A stretch of 64,000 nucleotides of DNA from Crossiella sp. S99.2 (GTDB lineage Bacteria > Actinomycetota > Actinomycetes > Mycobacteriales > Pseudonocardiaceae): the NCBI RefSeq assembly GCF_023094165.1, contig NZ_JALMDK010000001.1, positions 1,240,001 to 1,304,000 on the forward strand. The letters run 5' to 3'. Every line of letters begins with the position of its first letter. Position 1 is the stretch's first letter. This document shows positions 34,167-42,734 of the stretch, in pieces. Both the position numbers and the translations under genes were made by a program. Below the pieces are notes generated by a model. The model did no database searches and had not been told where the DNA came from. It saw only the letters and a program-made list of their open reading frames with translations.

Positions 34167-37100
34167 ATGAGTGGCTATGTCCGTAGAAGACGACGATTCG
34201 CGGCGCTGACGGTCGCTGTGGCCACGCTGGCGAGCATGATCGCCGTGCCGCCGTCGCCCGCAGTGGCTGGCGATGCCGACCGCGGCAACGAGCGTGCTCG
34301 TGTGCTCACGATGTGGCGTATGGGGGGCCCTGCGCTGCGTGAAGCCGCGGGACAGGCGCTAATCGGCAGCGACGCTGGGATCCGGGCGTTCCTCGACGCA
34401 GGCTGGCAGCGCGTCTCCGAGACCGACGACCGCGGTCGCGTCGCCGAGATGCTCAAGTCAGGCGGCTATGCGGTCAAGGACGCCGCGCAGCGAGTGTTGG
34501 ACGTGGGCACGCCAGACGCGGTCGGTCAGTTCCTGGAGAACGGCTGGGCTACCTCGCGCTTGCAGGACCTGCGCATCCGGGTCAACCAGATGATGGCTGT
34601 CGGTGGCCCCAAGATCCGGGAGGCCGCGCAGGCCGCGCTGGATGCTGGCACCGAGGAGGCGCTGAAGACTTTCCTGGACCAGGGCTGGCGCGTCCCCGAG
34701 ACGCAGGATCTCCGCATCCGGGTCAACCAGCTCATGGCTGTCGGTGGGGCGAAGGTGCGCGAGATGGCGCAGCGCGCGCTCGATGCGGGCACCATTGAGT
34801 CCTTCCAGCAGTTCCTTGACTTCGACTGGCCGCTCGCGCAGGCGCGTGACCAGGAGACGGCCTCAGTCGCTGAACTCGCGAACGTAGCCAAGGTCGCCGG
34901 TGAGCTGGCCGCCCAAGAAACGCAAGCCGCGACGGTCGCCTCCGACCGCGCGGTCACCGAAACCGTGCTAGCTAAGGCGGCGGCTGAAAAGGCCGCTCGC
35001 GCAACGGAAAGCGCGAAGGGCAACGCGGCCGAAGCGGCCGCCGCGGCGGGGCTTGCCGCGGATGCCGCGAACCGTGCCGCCGACGCCGCCCGCGACGCCG
35101 TCGGCGCGGCCACTGCCGCCAGCAACGCGGCCAGGGTCGCGGCGGCCGCCGCCTCTCGTGCCGCGACAGCGGCGTCGATGGCGGGGCAGGCTGCCTCACG
35201 TGCCTACTCCGCGGCTGCCGCCGCGGCCAAGGACGCGGGCGAGGCATCGAATGCGCGCAAGGCCGCGCAGGCGGCGCGGGACATCGTGGTGGGTGCCGAG
35301 CGCGCCGCCGATGCTGCCAAGGCCGCCGGCGATGCGGCACGCAACGCGGGTGCTGCGGCCCAAGCGGCAAGCAACGCGGGCAACAATGCCGCCGCTGCCG
35401 CCCAGGCCGCGGTCGAAGCGGGCGACTTCGCCTCCCGCGCCGGCGCCGATGCGACCCGTGCTCGCAACGCCGCCGCCGCCGCGCGTAGCCAGGCCGCACG
35501 CGCCACTCGCGCCGCCCAGGCAGCGATGAGCTTCGCGAACGTGGCCGCGAACGCAGCGGACCGGGCCCGGACTGCAGCGACCCGAGCCGCGGCGGACGCA
35601 TCGGCCGCTGCCGATGCAGCCGACGCGGCAGCAGCGCACGCGGGCAATGCCGCGACCGCGGCAGCTGAAGCCACCCGGCACGCCAATGCCGCGAGCACAG
35701 CCGCGCAGACAGCACTCGATGCCGCGGCTCAGGCCCGGCAGGTATTCGACGCCGCGCGTACCGCAGACGAGGAACGGCTCACCATCCGCGCCGACGCGGC
35801 AGCCGAGGCAGCGCGCAACGCCAAGGCAGCGGTCCAACGGGTCGAGGCGTCCCCGAAATGGGACGCCGACCAGGAGACCTTGCGGGACACCGAGACGAAC
35901 CGGCTGATCACCGAGGCCAGCGCCGCCGGTGCGGAACCTGCGCTGGTGCTCAACCACGGCCGTCGGATCGCGTTGCGGCTGGCCAACGCCAAGGGTGAGT
36001 GGACGAAAACCGAGGCGACCGCGGCGCTGACGGGTGCGGATGCTGAAGTGCGCGAGTACGTCCGTATCGGTATCGCCAGGGCGGCCGCGCAAGATGATCG
36101 CCTCACGCTCAAGGCCGTCATTGACCGGGGCAGCCAGGCACTGCGTGAGACCGCGGACGCTGCGCTCGCCGGCTCCGATGCTGATGTGCGGCAGTTCCTT
36201 CGTGACCCGACCTACCCGGGCCGGGACACCGAGGACCGGATCAAGGTCAACAACGTTCAGTCGGAGGCGCGTAGCGCGGGCAGGAACACCACGGTCAAGG
36301 CCGCGCAGAAGGCACTCGATGCGAACACTGGCCTCGCCTACCGGGCGTTTCTCGACAAAGAGCAGTTCACCGCGAGCACGATCGATGACCGCATCGAGGT
36401 CAACCACCTCGTCGCGAGCAAAGACAGCGGACCGGAAACCAAAGCGATGGCTCAGGCCGTTTTGGATGGTCCGCCGTCGCTGATCCGGAAGTTCCTGGTG
36501 ACCGACCGATTCGTCGCTGCTCGTCGGGACGCCGACTCGGCCGCGCACATCGAGGAGGTCTCCGGCTACCTCGCCCAGGCCGCCAGTGCCGCGGCGACGG
36601 CGGTCAGGAACGCCAACGAGGCACAGGCAACGGCGGCATATGCCCGTGGCGCCGCGCAGGAAGCAGCCGGGCACGCGGAGCAGGCCCGCAACGCTGCCAA
36701 CGACGCTGCTGCCTATGCCCGGCAGGCACAGGAGTCAGCACGCTCCGCCGAACGTTCCGCGCAGGCGGCGGCCAGCTCGGCCCGCACCGCGAAGGAGTCC
36801 GCGAACCGGGCCCAGACCTCCGCCCGCCAGGCGATGCAGTCGGCGATCTACGCGCGTGCCTCGGCCAGCCAGGCCGTTGGTTTCGCCCGAGATGCGGTCA
36901 GCTCAGCTCGCGCGGCCTTCAACTCCGCGGTCGCCGCAGAAAAGGATTCCAAGGAAGCCAACGCGGCCGCGGAGCAGGCGTACGCCGCCGCGACCAAGAA
37001 GATCAACGAGGAGATCGTCCAGGCGGCGGCACGGCAGATCGAGTACTGCCTTACCCGCCATAAAGAGGGCAGCGAGAGGTACAAGAACTGTGTCCGCCTG

Positions 37101-37934
37101 ATCAGTCAGACCAACGAGGAGAAGATCGAGCGAGCCTACGAGAACGGGCTGATGTGCGACGTTCTCTACGGGCACGCTCGCGGGGGCCCCGGCTTCCAGA
37201 ACTGCACGGCTGACGCACTCAGCCCTGACTTCGAGGCGAACCGGCAGATCGAGTTCCTCGCGGCTGGTCTTCAGCTTGCCGCCGTGGCACTTCTCGGCGG
37301 GGCGGTCGCGGGGGCTATCACCATCGCGACCGTTGGCGTGGTCGGATGCGTGATCTCCGTGGTTTGCGGTGGCATCATGCTGGCAGCTTCTCCTGAGGGA
37401 ATGGCCTTCTACCCCGCCTGGGTGGCCGGCGCGTACGCGGGGGCAGTGACAGGTGCCGCCGGCATCCGCGTGGCCGCGCAGCTGGAGTCGGTCGCGGTCG
37501 AGATGGGTGCGGTCCAGCGGGCGCTTGCCAAGGCATCCTCGGCTATCGCGGACCTTGCCGAGGTTCAACGGATCCGTAACCTTGGTATCGATGGGGCGAA
37601 GAACTTCAAGTTCAACCAGGACGAGATGGACATCGCCATCAAGCTTGAGCAGCGCTTCGGCGTCCCGCTTCTCCGGTGGCCGGGACCGTTCAACAAGAAG
37701 AGCCCGGACTGGATCGACATCAACGGCATCCGCTACGACGCGATCGGCCCCATCCCGAGTCAGCACTTCGACAAGCAGTGGAATCTGCAGAACATTCAGA
37801 ACCAGATCATCACGCACATAAAGGAGAAGGCCGACTACGTGCCGGTCTACACGAAGGGGCTGACCGGCGAGCAGATTGATAAGCTCAGAGGTTTCATCGA
37901 ACCGTACTGGCCCAAGGTCTTCCTGGTGGTGTGA
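34167..37934 (+). CDS. Secreted ALF-repeat / Ala-rich coiled-coil protein with different C-terminal toxin-like tip (module 2)
   Basis: 1255 residues; the ATG at 34167 has AGGGGG upstream. A signal peptide (twin basic RRRRR, then FAALTVAVATLASMIAVPPSPAVAG) precedes ALF-type repeats (~45-230), a long Ala-rich coil (~235-570), second ALF repeats (~590-790) and a second coil (~790-940). Residues ~1030-1100 are strongly hydrophobic (LAAVALLGGAVAGAITIATVGVVGCVISVV), a possible membrane-entry segment absent from toxin 1. The last ~115 residues form a separate domain (FNQDEMDIAIKLEQRFGVPLL, PDWIDINGIRYDAIG, VYTKGLTGEQIDKLRGFI), similar in feel to CdiA-type nuclease tips. Stop and next start overlap (TGATG), so the downstream gene is coupled. 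Confidence 0.82.
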   Translation: MSGYVRRRRRFAALTVAVATLASMIAVPPSPAVAGDADRGNERARVLTMWRMGGPALREAAGQALIGSDAGIRAFLDAGWQRVSETDDRGRVAEMLKSGGYAVKDAAQRVLDVGTPDAVGQFLENGWATSRLQDLRIRVNQMMAVGGPKIREAAQAALDAGTEEALKTFLDQGWRVPETQDLRIRVNQLMAVGGAKVREMAQRALDAGTIESFQQFLDFDWPLAQARDQETASVAELANVAKVAGELAAQETQAATVASDRAVTETVLAKAAAEKAARATESAKGNAAEAAAAAGLAADAANRAADAARDAVGAATAASNAARVAAAAASRAATAASMAGQAASRAYSAAAAAAKDAGEASNARKAAQAARDIVVGAERAADAAKAAGDAARNAGAAAQAASNAGNNAAAAAQAAVEAGDFASRAGADATRARNAAAAARSQAARATRAAQAAMSFANVAANAADRARTAATRAAADASAAADAADAAAAHAGNAATAAAEATRHANAASTAAQTALDAAAQARQVFDAARTADEERLTIRADAAAEAARNAKAAVQRVEASPKWDADQETLRDTETNRLITEASAAGAEPALVLNHGRRIALRLANAKGEWTKTEATAALTGADAEVREYVRIGIARAAAQDDRLTLKAVIDRGSQALRETADAALAGSDADVRQFLRDPTYPGRDTEDRIKVNNVQSEARSAGRNTTVKAAQKALDANTGLAYRAFLDKEQFTASTIDDRIEVNHLVASKDSGPETKAMAQAVLDGPPSLIRKFLVTDRFVAARRDADSAAHIEEVSGYLAQAASAAATAVRNANEAQATAAYARGAAQEAAGHAEQARNAANDAAAYARQAQESARSAERSAQAAASSARTAKESANRAQTSARQAMQSAIYARASASQAVGFARDAVSSARAAFNSAVAAEKDSKEANAAAEQAYAAATKKINEEIVQAAARQIEYCLTRHKEGSERYKNCVRLISQTNEEKIERAYENGLMCDVLYGHARGGPGFQNCTADALSPDFEANRQIEFLAAGLQLAAVALLGGAVAGAITIATVGVVGCVISVVCGGIMLAASPEGMAFYPAWVAGAYAGAVTGAAGIRVAAQLESVAVEMGAVQRALAKASSAIADLAEVQRIRNLGIDGAKNFKFNQDEMDIAIKLEQRFGVPLLRWPGPFNKKSPDWIDINGIRYDAIGPIPSQHFDKQWNLQNIQNQIITHIKEKADYVPVYTKGLTGEQIDKLRGFIEPYWPKVFLVV

Positions 37935-38305
37935 TGTCTGCTCAGTTTGTGATCGACCGAGAGAACTCGACGGACAACGAGATCTGGGACGTTCCGAGGA
38001 GAACGTTCCAGTGGGTCGTCGAGTTTCTGGCTTGTCAGGTGCGTGACCGCGACCTCGCGGCCGCGCTGGAGACGTTCATCGAGGACGGGTATGCGTGGCT
38101 TGCGTTGACGTACTACTCGGAGTCGCAGGCCGGGGAGATCGTGAGAGTGATCCGCCAGGAGCTGAAGCCAGCGGTGACAGAGGCATTTCCGCTCGGCGAG
38201 GACGACGGAACGCACGAGATGGTCGACGAGCTGATCGAGATGGCAATCCGGTGGAGCGAGGCGGACAGGCGTCGGCTGACGGAGGACGAAACCCGTGGGG
38301 AGTGA
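37934..38305 (+). CDS. Candidate immunity protein for ALF toxin 2
   Basis: 123 residues, acidic, without signal peptide. Starts on the last base of the toxin stop codon. Helical segments with aromatic residues (RRTFQWVVEFLACQVRDRDLAAALETFIEDGYAWLALTYY) are typical of cytosolic immunity proteins, though no family was recognised. The coupled position right after a polymorphic-toxin-like tip is the main evidence. Confidence 0.7.
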   Translation: MSAQFVIDRENSTDNEIWDVPRRTFQWVVEFLACQVRDRDLAAALETFIEDGYAWLALTYYSESQAGEIVRVIRQELKPAVTEAFPLGEDDGTHEMVDELIEMAIRWSEADRRRLTEDETRGE

Positions 38306-38306
38306 G

Positions 38307-38837
38307 ATGAAAGCGTTGCCACGTATGCTCTTGGCCGCTGTAGCGGTCGGTGTTGTGGTGTCCGGTGGTGTCTTCGTGGCTCAGGCGAACCAGGCGACCA
38401 CCTCGGACAAGCAGCCCTCGTCGGTGGAGCGCAACGCTTACCCGGGCAAGGCGAGAATCGAGGCCGAGGACAACGTCAAGCTGATCGCGGGCGACGGCCA
38501 CATCGTCTATGTCGACTGCAGCACGCCGCAGTCGGGTGCTCTCGGCCTGATCGAGGTGCACTCGTCGGACGCGACCGTCGGCAAGAACAAGGACGGTGTG
38601 GTGTGTTTCAAGGTGACTGGCAATCGTGGCTACGTGACGCTGGCGCTGCCGGACGTGTTCGAGATCCGGGGTGATGGCCGTCAGGCGGGAGCTGGCCACA
38701 AGGGCACGGCTGAGGTCGTGAGCGAGGCCGGTGAGCGCAAGACCGTGAACCTCAACCCGAACGGCAGTGCACAGGTGGGTGTCGGTGAACCCGGTGGAAA
38801 GCCGTCTACCCTGGTGCGCCTGGAGATCACGGGCTGA
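38307..38837 (+). CDS. Small secreted two-cysteine protein, module partner (copy 2)
   Basis: 176 residues, one base after the immunity stop. A signal peptide (PRMLLAAVAVGVVVSGGVFVAQA) is followed by a domain homologous to 12607-13101: GDGHIVYVDC, VVCFKVTGNRGYV, PDVFEIRGDGR, VGVGEPGGKPSTLVRLEI. Two cysteines are in equivalent positions. Here it is encoded after toxin and immunity genes instead of before the protease, yet stays within the module, so linkage is kept while gene order changes. Confidence 0.75.
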   Translation: MKALPRMLLAAVAVGVVVSGGVFVAQANQATTSDKQPSSVERNAYPGKARIEAEDNVKLIAGDGHIVYVDCSTPQSGALGLIEVHSSDATVGKNKDGVVCFKVTGNRGYVTLALPDVFEIRGDGRQAGAGHKGTAEVVSEAGERKTVNLNPNGSAQVGVGEPGGKPSTLVRLEITG

Positions 38838-39118
38838 CTGCCTCGTCTGGGGACCTCCGTAGGGCGCTATGTCTTAGGGACTGTCAGGGCTGGCCCGTGT
38901 TGTGATGGCGCCTAGGCTTGGGAGCGTTGTCATGCGGACGCTGTTTGCTGAGGGCTGGGCGGCGGCTTGTCGCTGTCGAACGGTGCTCCGGGTGTGCTCG
39001 GCGGCGGGACGCGGTACTGAACTACCGCGTCATCGGTCGGCATAGCGGTGACTACGCCATCAGCGGAAACGTCACAACACGGGCTGTACCGTCAGCAAGA
39101 GACACCCTGTGCAGGGCC

Positions 39119-39163
39119 CCTTTTAATCCGCGGGTTGTGGGTTCGAGTCCCACGCGGCCCACC
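39119..39163 (+). repeat. tRNA-Lys 3-prime half, candidate att site
   Basis: CCTTTTAATCC followed by the T arm GTGGG-TTCGAGT-CCCAC and GCGGCCCACCA matches a tRNA-Lys(TTT) from the anticodon loop to the encoded CCA. The 5-prime half is absent: the bases before CTTTTAAT do not form an anticodon stem, D arm or acceptor strand. This is what remains at one end when an integrative element enters a tRNA gene through the anticodon loop-to-3-prime core. It is not a functional tRNA. Confidence 0.65.
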
Positions 39164-39176
39164 ACGCGACCTTGGT

Positions 39177-39213
39177 TTCACCTGCGCAAACACTGTTGGT
39201 TTGCGCAGGTGAA
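39177..39213 (+). terminator. Terminator downstream of the tRNA-Lys remnant
   Basis: Perfect 15-base-pair stem (ttcacctgcgcaaac) with a 7-base loop, 13 bases after the CCA. It looks like the tRNA gene's own terminator, so this side of the remnant would be the original chromosomal flank. Confidence 0.7.
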
Positions 39214-39464
39214 CGTCCACAGTGGTCTGATGTGTGCTCGATGTGTGCTCGCGGGCGGGGGCTGGGCGGAATTCAAGATCCAATCTGCATCAGGACGTAG
39301 TCGTCGCCAGTTGAGGTCGTGTTCCGGCGGCGCAACCCGTGCGCTCTGATCGTCGTCGCCTCGTCGAGCGTCCTGGTGGACCATTCGGGGCTTGTCGGCC
39401 CGGATGGGCATCCGGGCTGCCGAATGCGGCCCGCGCGCGGCAGGACGGCTGCTGGTAGGGGAGT

Positions 39465-39651
39465 ATCCGCCACGCCCAGGGCCAGCTGTGGTCGGCCCAG
39501 AACGGCGGTGGCCAGTGGTGGGAGAACCCCGAATCCTTTGCGGCGGACACCAGTTGGGACGTGGTCGCCTCGCTGAAGAAGTAGCTCAGATCACCATTGC
39601 GGCAGTGTGAGCCTGCTGTGGGTTTCAGGCGGTCGCAACACGGTGGGTAAC
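39465..39651 (+). pseudogene. C-terminal scrap and terminator of a further protease-like gene
   Basis: This block matches 14736-14923 at the DNA level: the last ~38 codons of the AbfB domain (HAQGQLWSAQNGGGQWWENPESF...), the stop, and the following hairpin region, whose stem has since decayed. It shows that a fourth copy of the protease-like gene existed and was deleted except for its end. Confidence 0.75.
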
Positions 39652-39652
39652 T

Positions 39653-41154
39653 TGACCGCCGCCAGCTGCTTCGTCAAGGACCCGACTCAGGGAATCCAGG
39701 TCCCCGCCGGCCCACCCCAGGAGCCGACCAAGGCCACGTTCGGCACCGGCACAACCCAGGTCACCGCCGATGTCACCCACCTCGCCGTACGCCAGGACCG
39801 AGACCTGGTCCTGGCCAAACTCGCCAACCCGGTCAACGGCATCACGGCACTGAACCTCGGCGCCACTGCGCCTGCCGCGGGGGAGAAGCTGCGGGTCAGT
39901 GGCTTCGGGCGCACTAAGGATGAGTGGCGCCCGAACCAGGCTCACACCGCGGTGTTCACCGTCGACTCGATCGACTCGGCCACCGGGACCAGCTTCCCGA
40001 TCAGCGGCTCCAGCTCACCGGATGCCTCCACCTGCCAAGGCGATTCCGGGGGACCCGCTTTCCGTGAGGCCGGCGGGCGGTTCGAGCTGATCGGAGTGAA
40101 CAGCACCTCCTGGGAGTACGGGTGCACGGGTGAGACCGGTACCCGCAAGGGCGCTGTCGAGACCCGCGCGGACAACATCACCAGCTGGATCGCCGAGCAG
40201 ATCGTCAACGGCCGTCGCGTTCCCGGCGTGGTGCAGAACGCGGTCGTGGACTTCCGCGGCGTGCACTCCGGACGCTGCCTGGATGTGTACTTCGCCAGCT
40301 GGGACAACGACGCCCGCACCGTGATCGCCAACTGCCACGGCCGGGCGAACCAGCAGTGGGAAGTCATCGAACGCGGCACAAACCTGTACTCGTTCAAGAG
40401 CGTCAACTCCAAGAAGTGTCTGGAGGTCACCGGCGGTGCCACCGCCGATGGGGCGCCGATCGGACAGCACGAATGCCGTGCGGATCTCACCCGTCAGCAG
40501 TGGGAACTGGTGCCAGGCAAGGACAACACCGTCGAACTCCGCAACAAGGCCACCGGCAAGGTCATCCAGCCCACCGGCTCCGGCAGCGGCGAGGGCACCT
40601 TCCTGACCCAGGCGGACAACCGGCACACCAGCGACCAGCAGTGGCAGGTCCGCGTGGTCGGCAAAGCCCGCCACGACCTGGTGAACCCGGCTGACCCGAA
40701 CCGTTCGCTGCGGGTGACCAACACCGGGCTGGCCAACCACTACGCCCGGCATGCCAACGGACTCGGGTGGATCGAGGTCGTCGAGGAGAACAGCCCCGAG
40801 TTGAACAAGGCCGATGCCACCTGGCGGATCGTGCCCGGCCTGGCCGACGCGAGCTGCTACTCCATCGAGGCGATCAACGTTCCCGGTGCCTATCTGCGTC
40901 ACGCTCAGGGCCGGATCCGGTTGGACACCAACGACCGCAGCGCCCAGATGACCGCGGACGCCACCTGGTGCGCGCGCGACGGGCTGAGCGGCAAGGGTGT
41001 CTCGCTGGAGTCCTGGAACCTGCCGGACCGGTACATCCGCCACACCCAGGGACAGATGTGGTCGGCCAAGAACGGTGGGGGCCAGTGGTATGAGGATCCC
41101 AACTCCTTCGAGGCGGACACCAGCTGGGATGTTGTCGCCCCGCTGAAGAAGTAG
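39653..41154 (+). pseudogene. 5-prime-truncated trypsin-fold/ricin/AbfB gene (copy 3)
   Basis: The coding sequence begins in mid-domain at TAASCFVKDP, equivalent to residue 68 of copy 1; the signal peptide and first beta-barrel strands are missing. The frame extends back to an ATG at 39607, but that start lies in former terminator sequence, so a product would stay in the cytosol. Asp and Ser motifs (DRDLVLAKL, CQGDSGGPAF) and the whole ricin and AbfB region are intact and very close to copy 1. The junction has the short shared sequence gtgggt, suggesting deletion at microhomology. Confidence 0.75.
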
Positions 41155-41174
41155 AGCTAAGCCGGAGTTCAGCA

Positions 41175-41210
41175 CGACCGCCTGGGCCCTTCTGGGGTCC
41201 CAGGCGGTCG
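41175..41210 (+). terminator. Terminator of copy 3
   Basis: 12-base-pair stem (cgaccgcctggg) with a 12-base loop, 20 bases after the stop. Unlike the decayed hairpin at 39588, it is intact. Confidence 0.75.
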
Positions 41211-41295
41211 GCGTTTGTGAGGATCTCTGCGCACCGAAGCGGTCGGTTCATCCGCCAGCCATCCAGGTTCCCTGGGGCAGGGGCCTGGTATTGGG

Positions 41296-41505
41296 TCAGA
41301 GGCGGGCGACGGCCCAATTGAAGAACGCGGCCGCTGCGGCGAGCGCGGTGACGCCAATCAAGACGGCTTCGGCGGGGTGGCGCCCGGCCAGTGCAGCCAG
41401 CACGCCGGCGCCGATGCCAGTGAGCGCGGCTAGCAGCAGGATCAGCGCCGCGCGCAGGCCGAGCAGTGGGGTGGGCTCGGTGGTGTCGGGCTCGGGGGCG
41501 GGCAT
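41296..41505 (-). CDS. Small two-helix membrane protein
   Basis: 69 residues from the ATG at 41505 (GAGGAG upstream; a GTG one codon earlier is possible). Two hydrophobic helices (LRAALILLLAALTGIGAGVLAALAG and EAVLIGVTALAAAAAFFNWAV) with a short acidic N-terminus. Divergent from the sigma-like genes. A frameshifted relative lies at 44325-44421 beside the second tmRNA-like repeat. Function unknown. Confidence 0.65.
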   Translation of the reverse strand: MPAPEPDTTEPTPLLGLRAALILLLAALTGIGAGVLAALAGRHPAEAVLIGVTALAAAAAFFNWAVARL

Positions 41506-41769
41506 CACGGCTCCTCATCGTTGTTGGTCACCGGGGCTCGCCCGGCTATGTCGGGCTATAGGTTGATTCGCTCAGCTCAGCCCACGGAAATTTCGCGGGA
41601 ACCTCTCCAAGAAAGATCTTGAAAAAAAGTCGTGGGGTACCGGCCCCGCCCCCACCTAGAAGGGGACATTGGTTGGTTTTCGTCCCTCGGAGCGCCAGCG
41701 GAGAGGGGCGATGCCCACCCCAGGGCCCCTTCTAGGGGCATGGGGTGGCCTAGCGCGAGGGAGAACGGC

Positions 41770-42729
41770 GTGACGAGGGGAGGTGCGCGGTCCAGCGGCG
41801 AGACGCCCCGGCGTGTTACCGGCCTACAACCGGAGGACCAGGCTGGCCGCGGCGCCAACAAGCCCACCCCGGCGCAGGACAACCTCCGCTCCGCTGGTCA
41901 CGTTGAGGAGACTGCGCACGAGGAGCAGGTGGACAGCGAATCTGAGGGCACGATCGAGGTCGCCGCAGGCATGCTGGCCGAGCTGGGCCGGGCCGAAGCC
42001 GAGCTGGAGTTCGACACTGAGGAACAGGCTGACTCCGACGCCGCCCACCGTGGCGCTCGGCACCTGCGCCAGGAACAGGACCATCTGCTCTACACCCAGC
42101 TTAGCGCCGCTGGCTTCCAGGGCCCGAAGTACAAGATCTTCCGCAACGAGCTGGCCGCCTACGCACTACCTGTCATCCGAGCCTGGCTGCGCCGCGGCCT
42201 GATCTTCGCCCACACCCTGGACCAGGGGCGCCCGCTGACGGTTACCGACTACGACCGCGCCGGCCTGCAGGATGTAGACGAGCGCGTGGGTCTGGCCGGC
42301 GAGACCGTCGCCAAGGCCCTGGTTCTCTTCCACCGCAAGGCCATCGCGGGCACCGGCTGGACCCCCGCCGGCGGTGCGGCCTTGACCACCTATTTCGTCG
42401 GCGCCTGCGTCTCGGTCTTTCCCAACATCTACCGCCGGTGGCAGCGGCACCGCGAACGGTGGCGCCCCTCCTTCTGCGCCGCGGACGAGGACATCCGCGA
42501 CCTCACCCGCGCCAAGGGCGAGGACCATGCGGCCGAGGTCATCAGTCGCCAGTGGATCAAGGAGCGTCTGATGAACAAGTCCGCCGAGCTCCGGGAGATG
42601 GCCTTCCAACTGGCCTGGGAGGACAAGACCTTCTCCGAGATTGCTGCCGAGCACGGGATCACCACCCGCGCGGTGGAAGGTCGGCTCTACCGCGAGCGGA
42701 CGAAGTTCCAGCGACGTGAGGAAGGGTGA
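41770..42729 (+). CDS. Sigma-70-like regulator, first of a coupled pair
   Basis: About 319 residues from the GTG at 41770 (GAGGGAGAA upstream; the frame is open to 41632, but that stretch is low-complexity and overlaps a possible leader hairpin near 41655-41745). The C-terminal part has LTTYFVGACVSVFPNIYRRWQRHRERW, then a region-4-like HTH ELREMAFQLAWEDKTFSEIAAEHGITTRAVEGRLYRERTKF. The N-terminal ~100 residues are acidic and disordered. Probably a sigma factor or sigma-like DNA-binding regulator; no sequence feature tells its regulon. Directly followed by the second sigma-like gene. Confidence 0.7.
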   Translation: MTRGGARSSGETPRRVTGLQPEDQAGRGANKPTPAQDNLRSAGHVEETAHEEQVDSESEGTIEVAAGMLAELGRAEAELEFDTEEQADSDAAHRGARHLRQEQDHLLYTQLSAAGFQGPKYKIFRNELAAYALPVIRAWLRRGLIFAHTLDQGRPLTVTDYDRAGLQDVDERVGLAGETVAKALVLFHRKAIAGTGWTPAGGAALTTYFVGACVSVFPNIYRRWQRHRERWRPSFCAADEDIRDLTRAKGEDHAAEVISRQWIKERLMNKSAELREMAFQLAWEDKTFSEIAAEHGITTRAVEGRLYRERTKFQRREEG

Positions 42730-42734
42730 AAACG

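Larger units (their letters stand above)
38838..39606. other. Gene-poor region with tRNA remnant and protease debris
   Basis: 769 bases. 38838-39118 shows no supported feature. Then come a tRNA-Lys 3-prime fragment and terminator, ~250 bases without recognisable content, and the C-terminal scrap of another protease-like gene. Confidence 0.6.

Noticed and set aside
35053..36674. Minus-strand and alternate-frame ORFs over toxin 2
   Set aside because: Same reason: shadows of GCC/GCG-rich coil codons.
39085..39163. Complete tRNA-Lys gene
   Set aside because: The 76 bases ending at CCA have no acceptor 5-prime strand (GGGCCGC expected), no D arm, and the anticodon stem does not pair. Only the 3-prime half is present.
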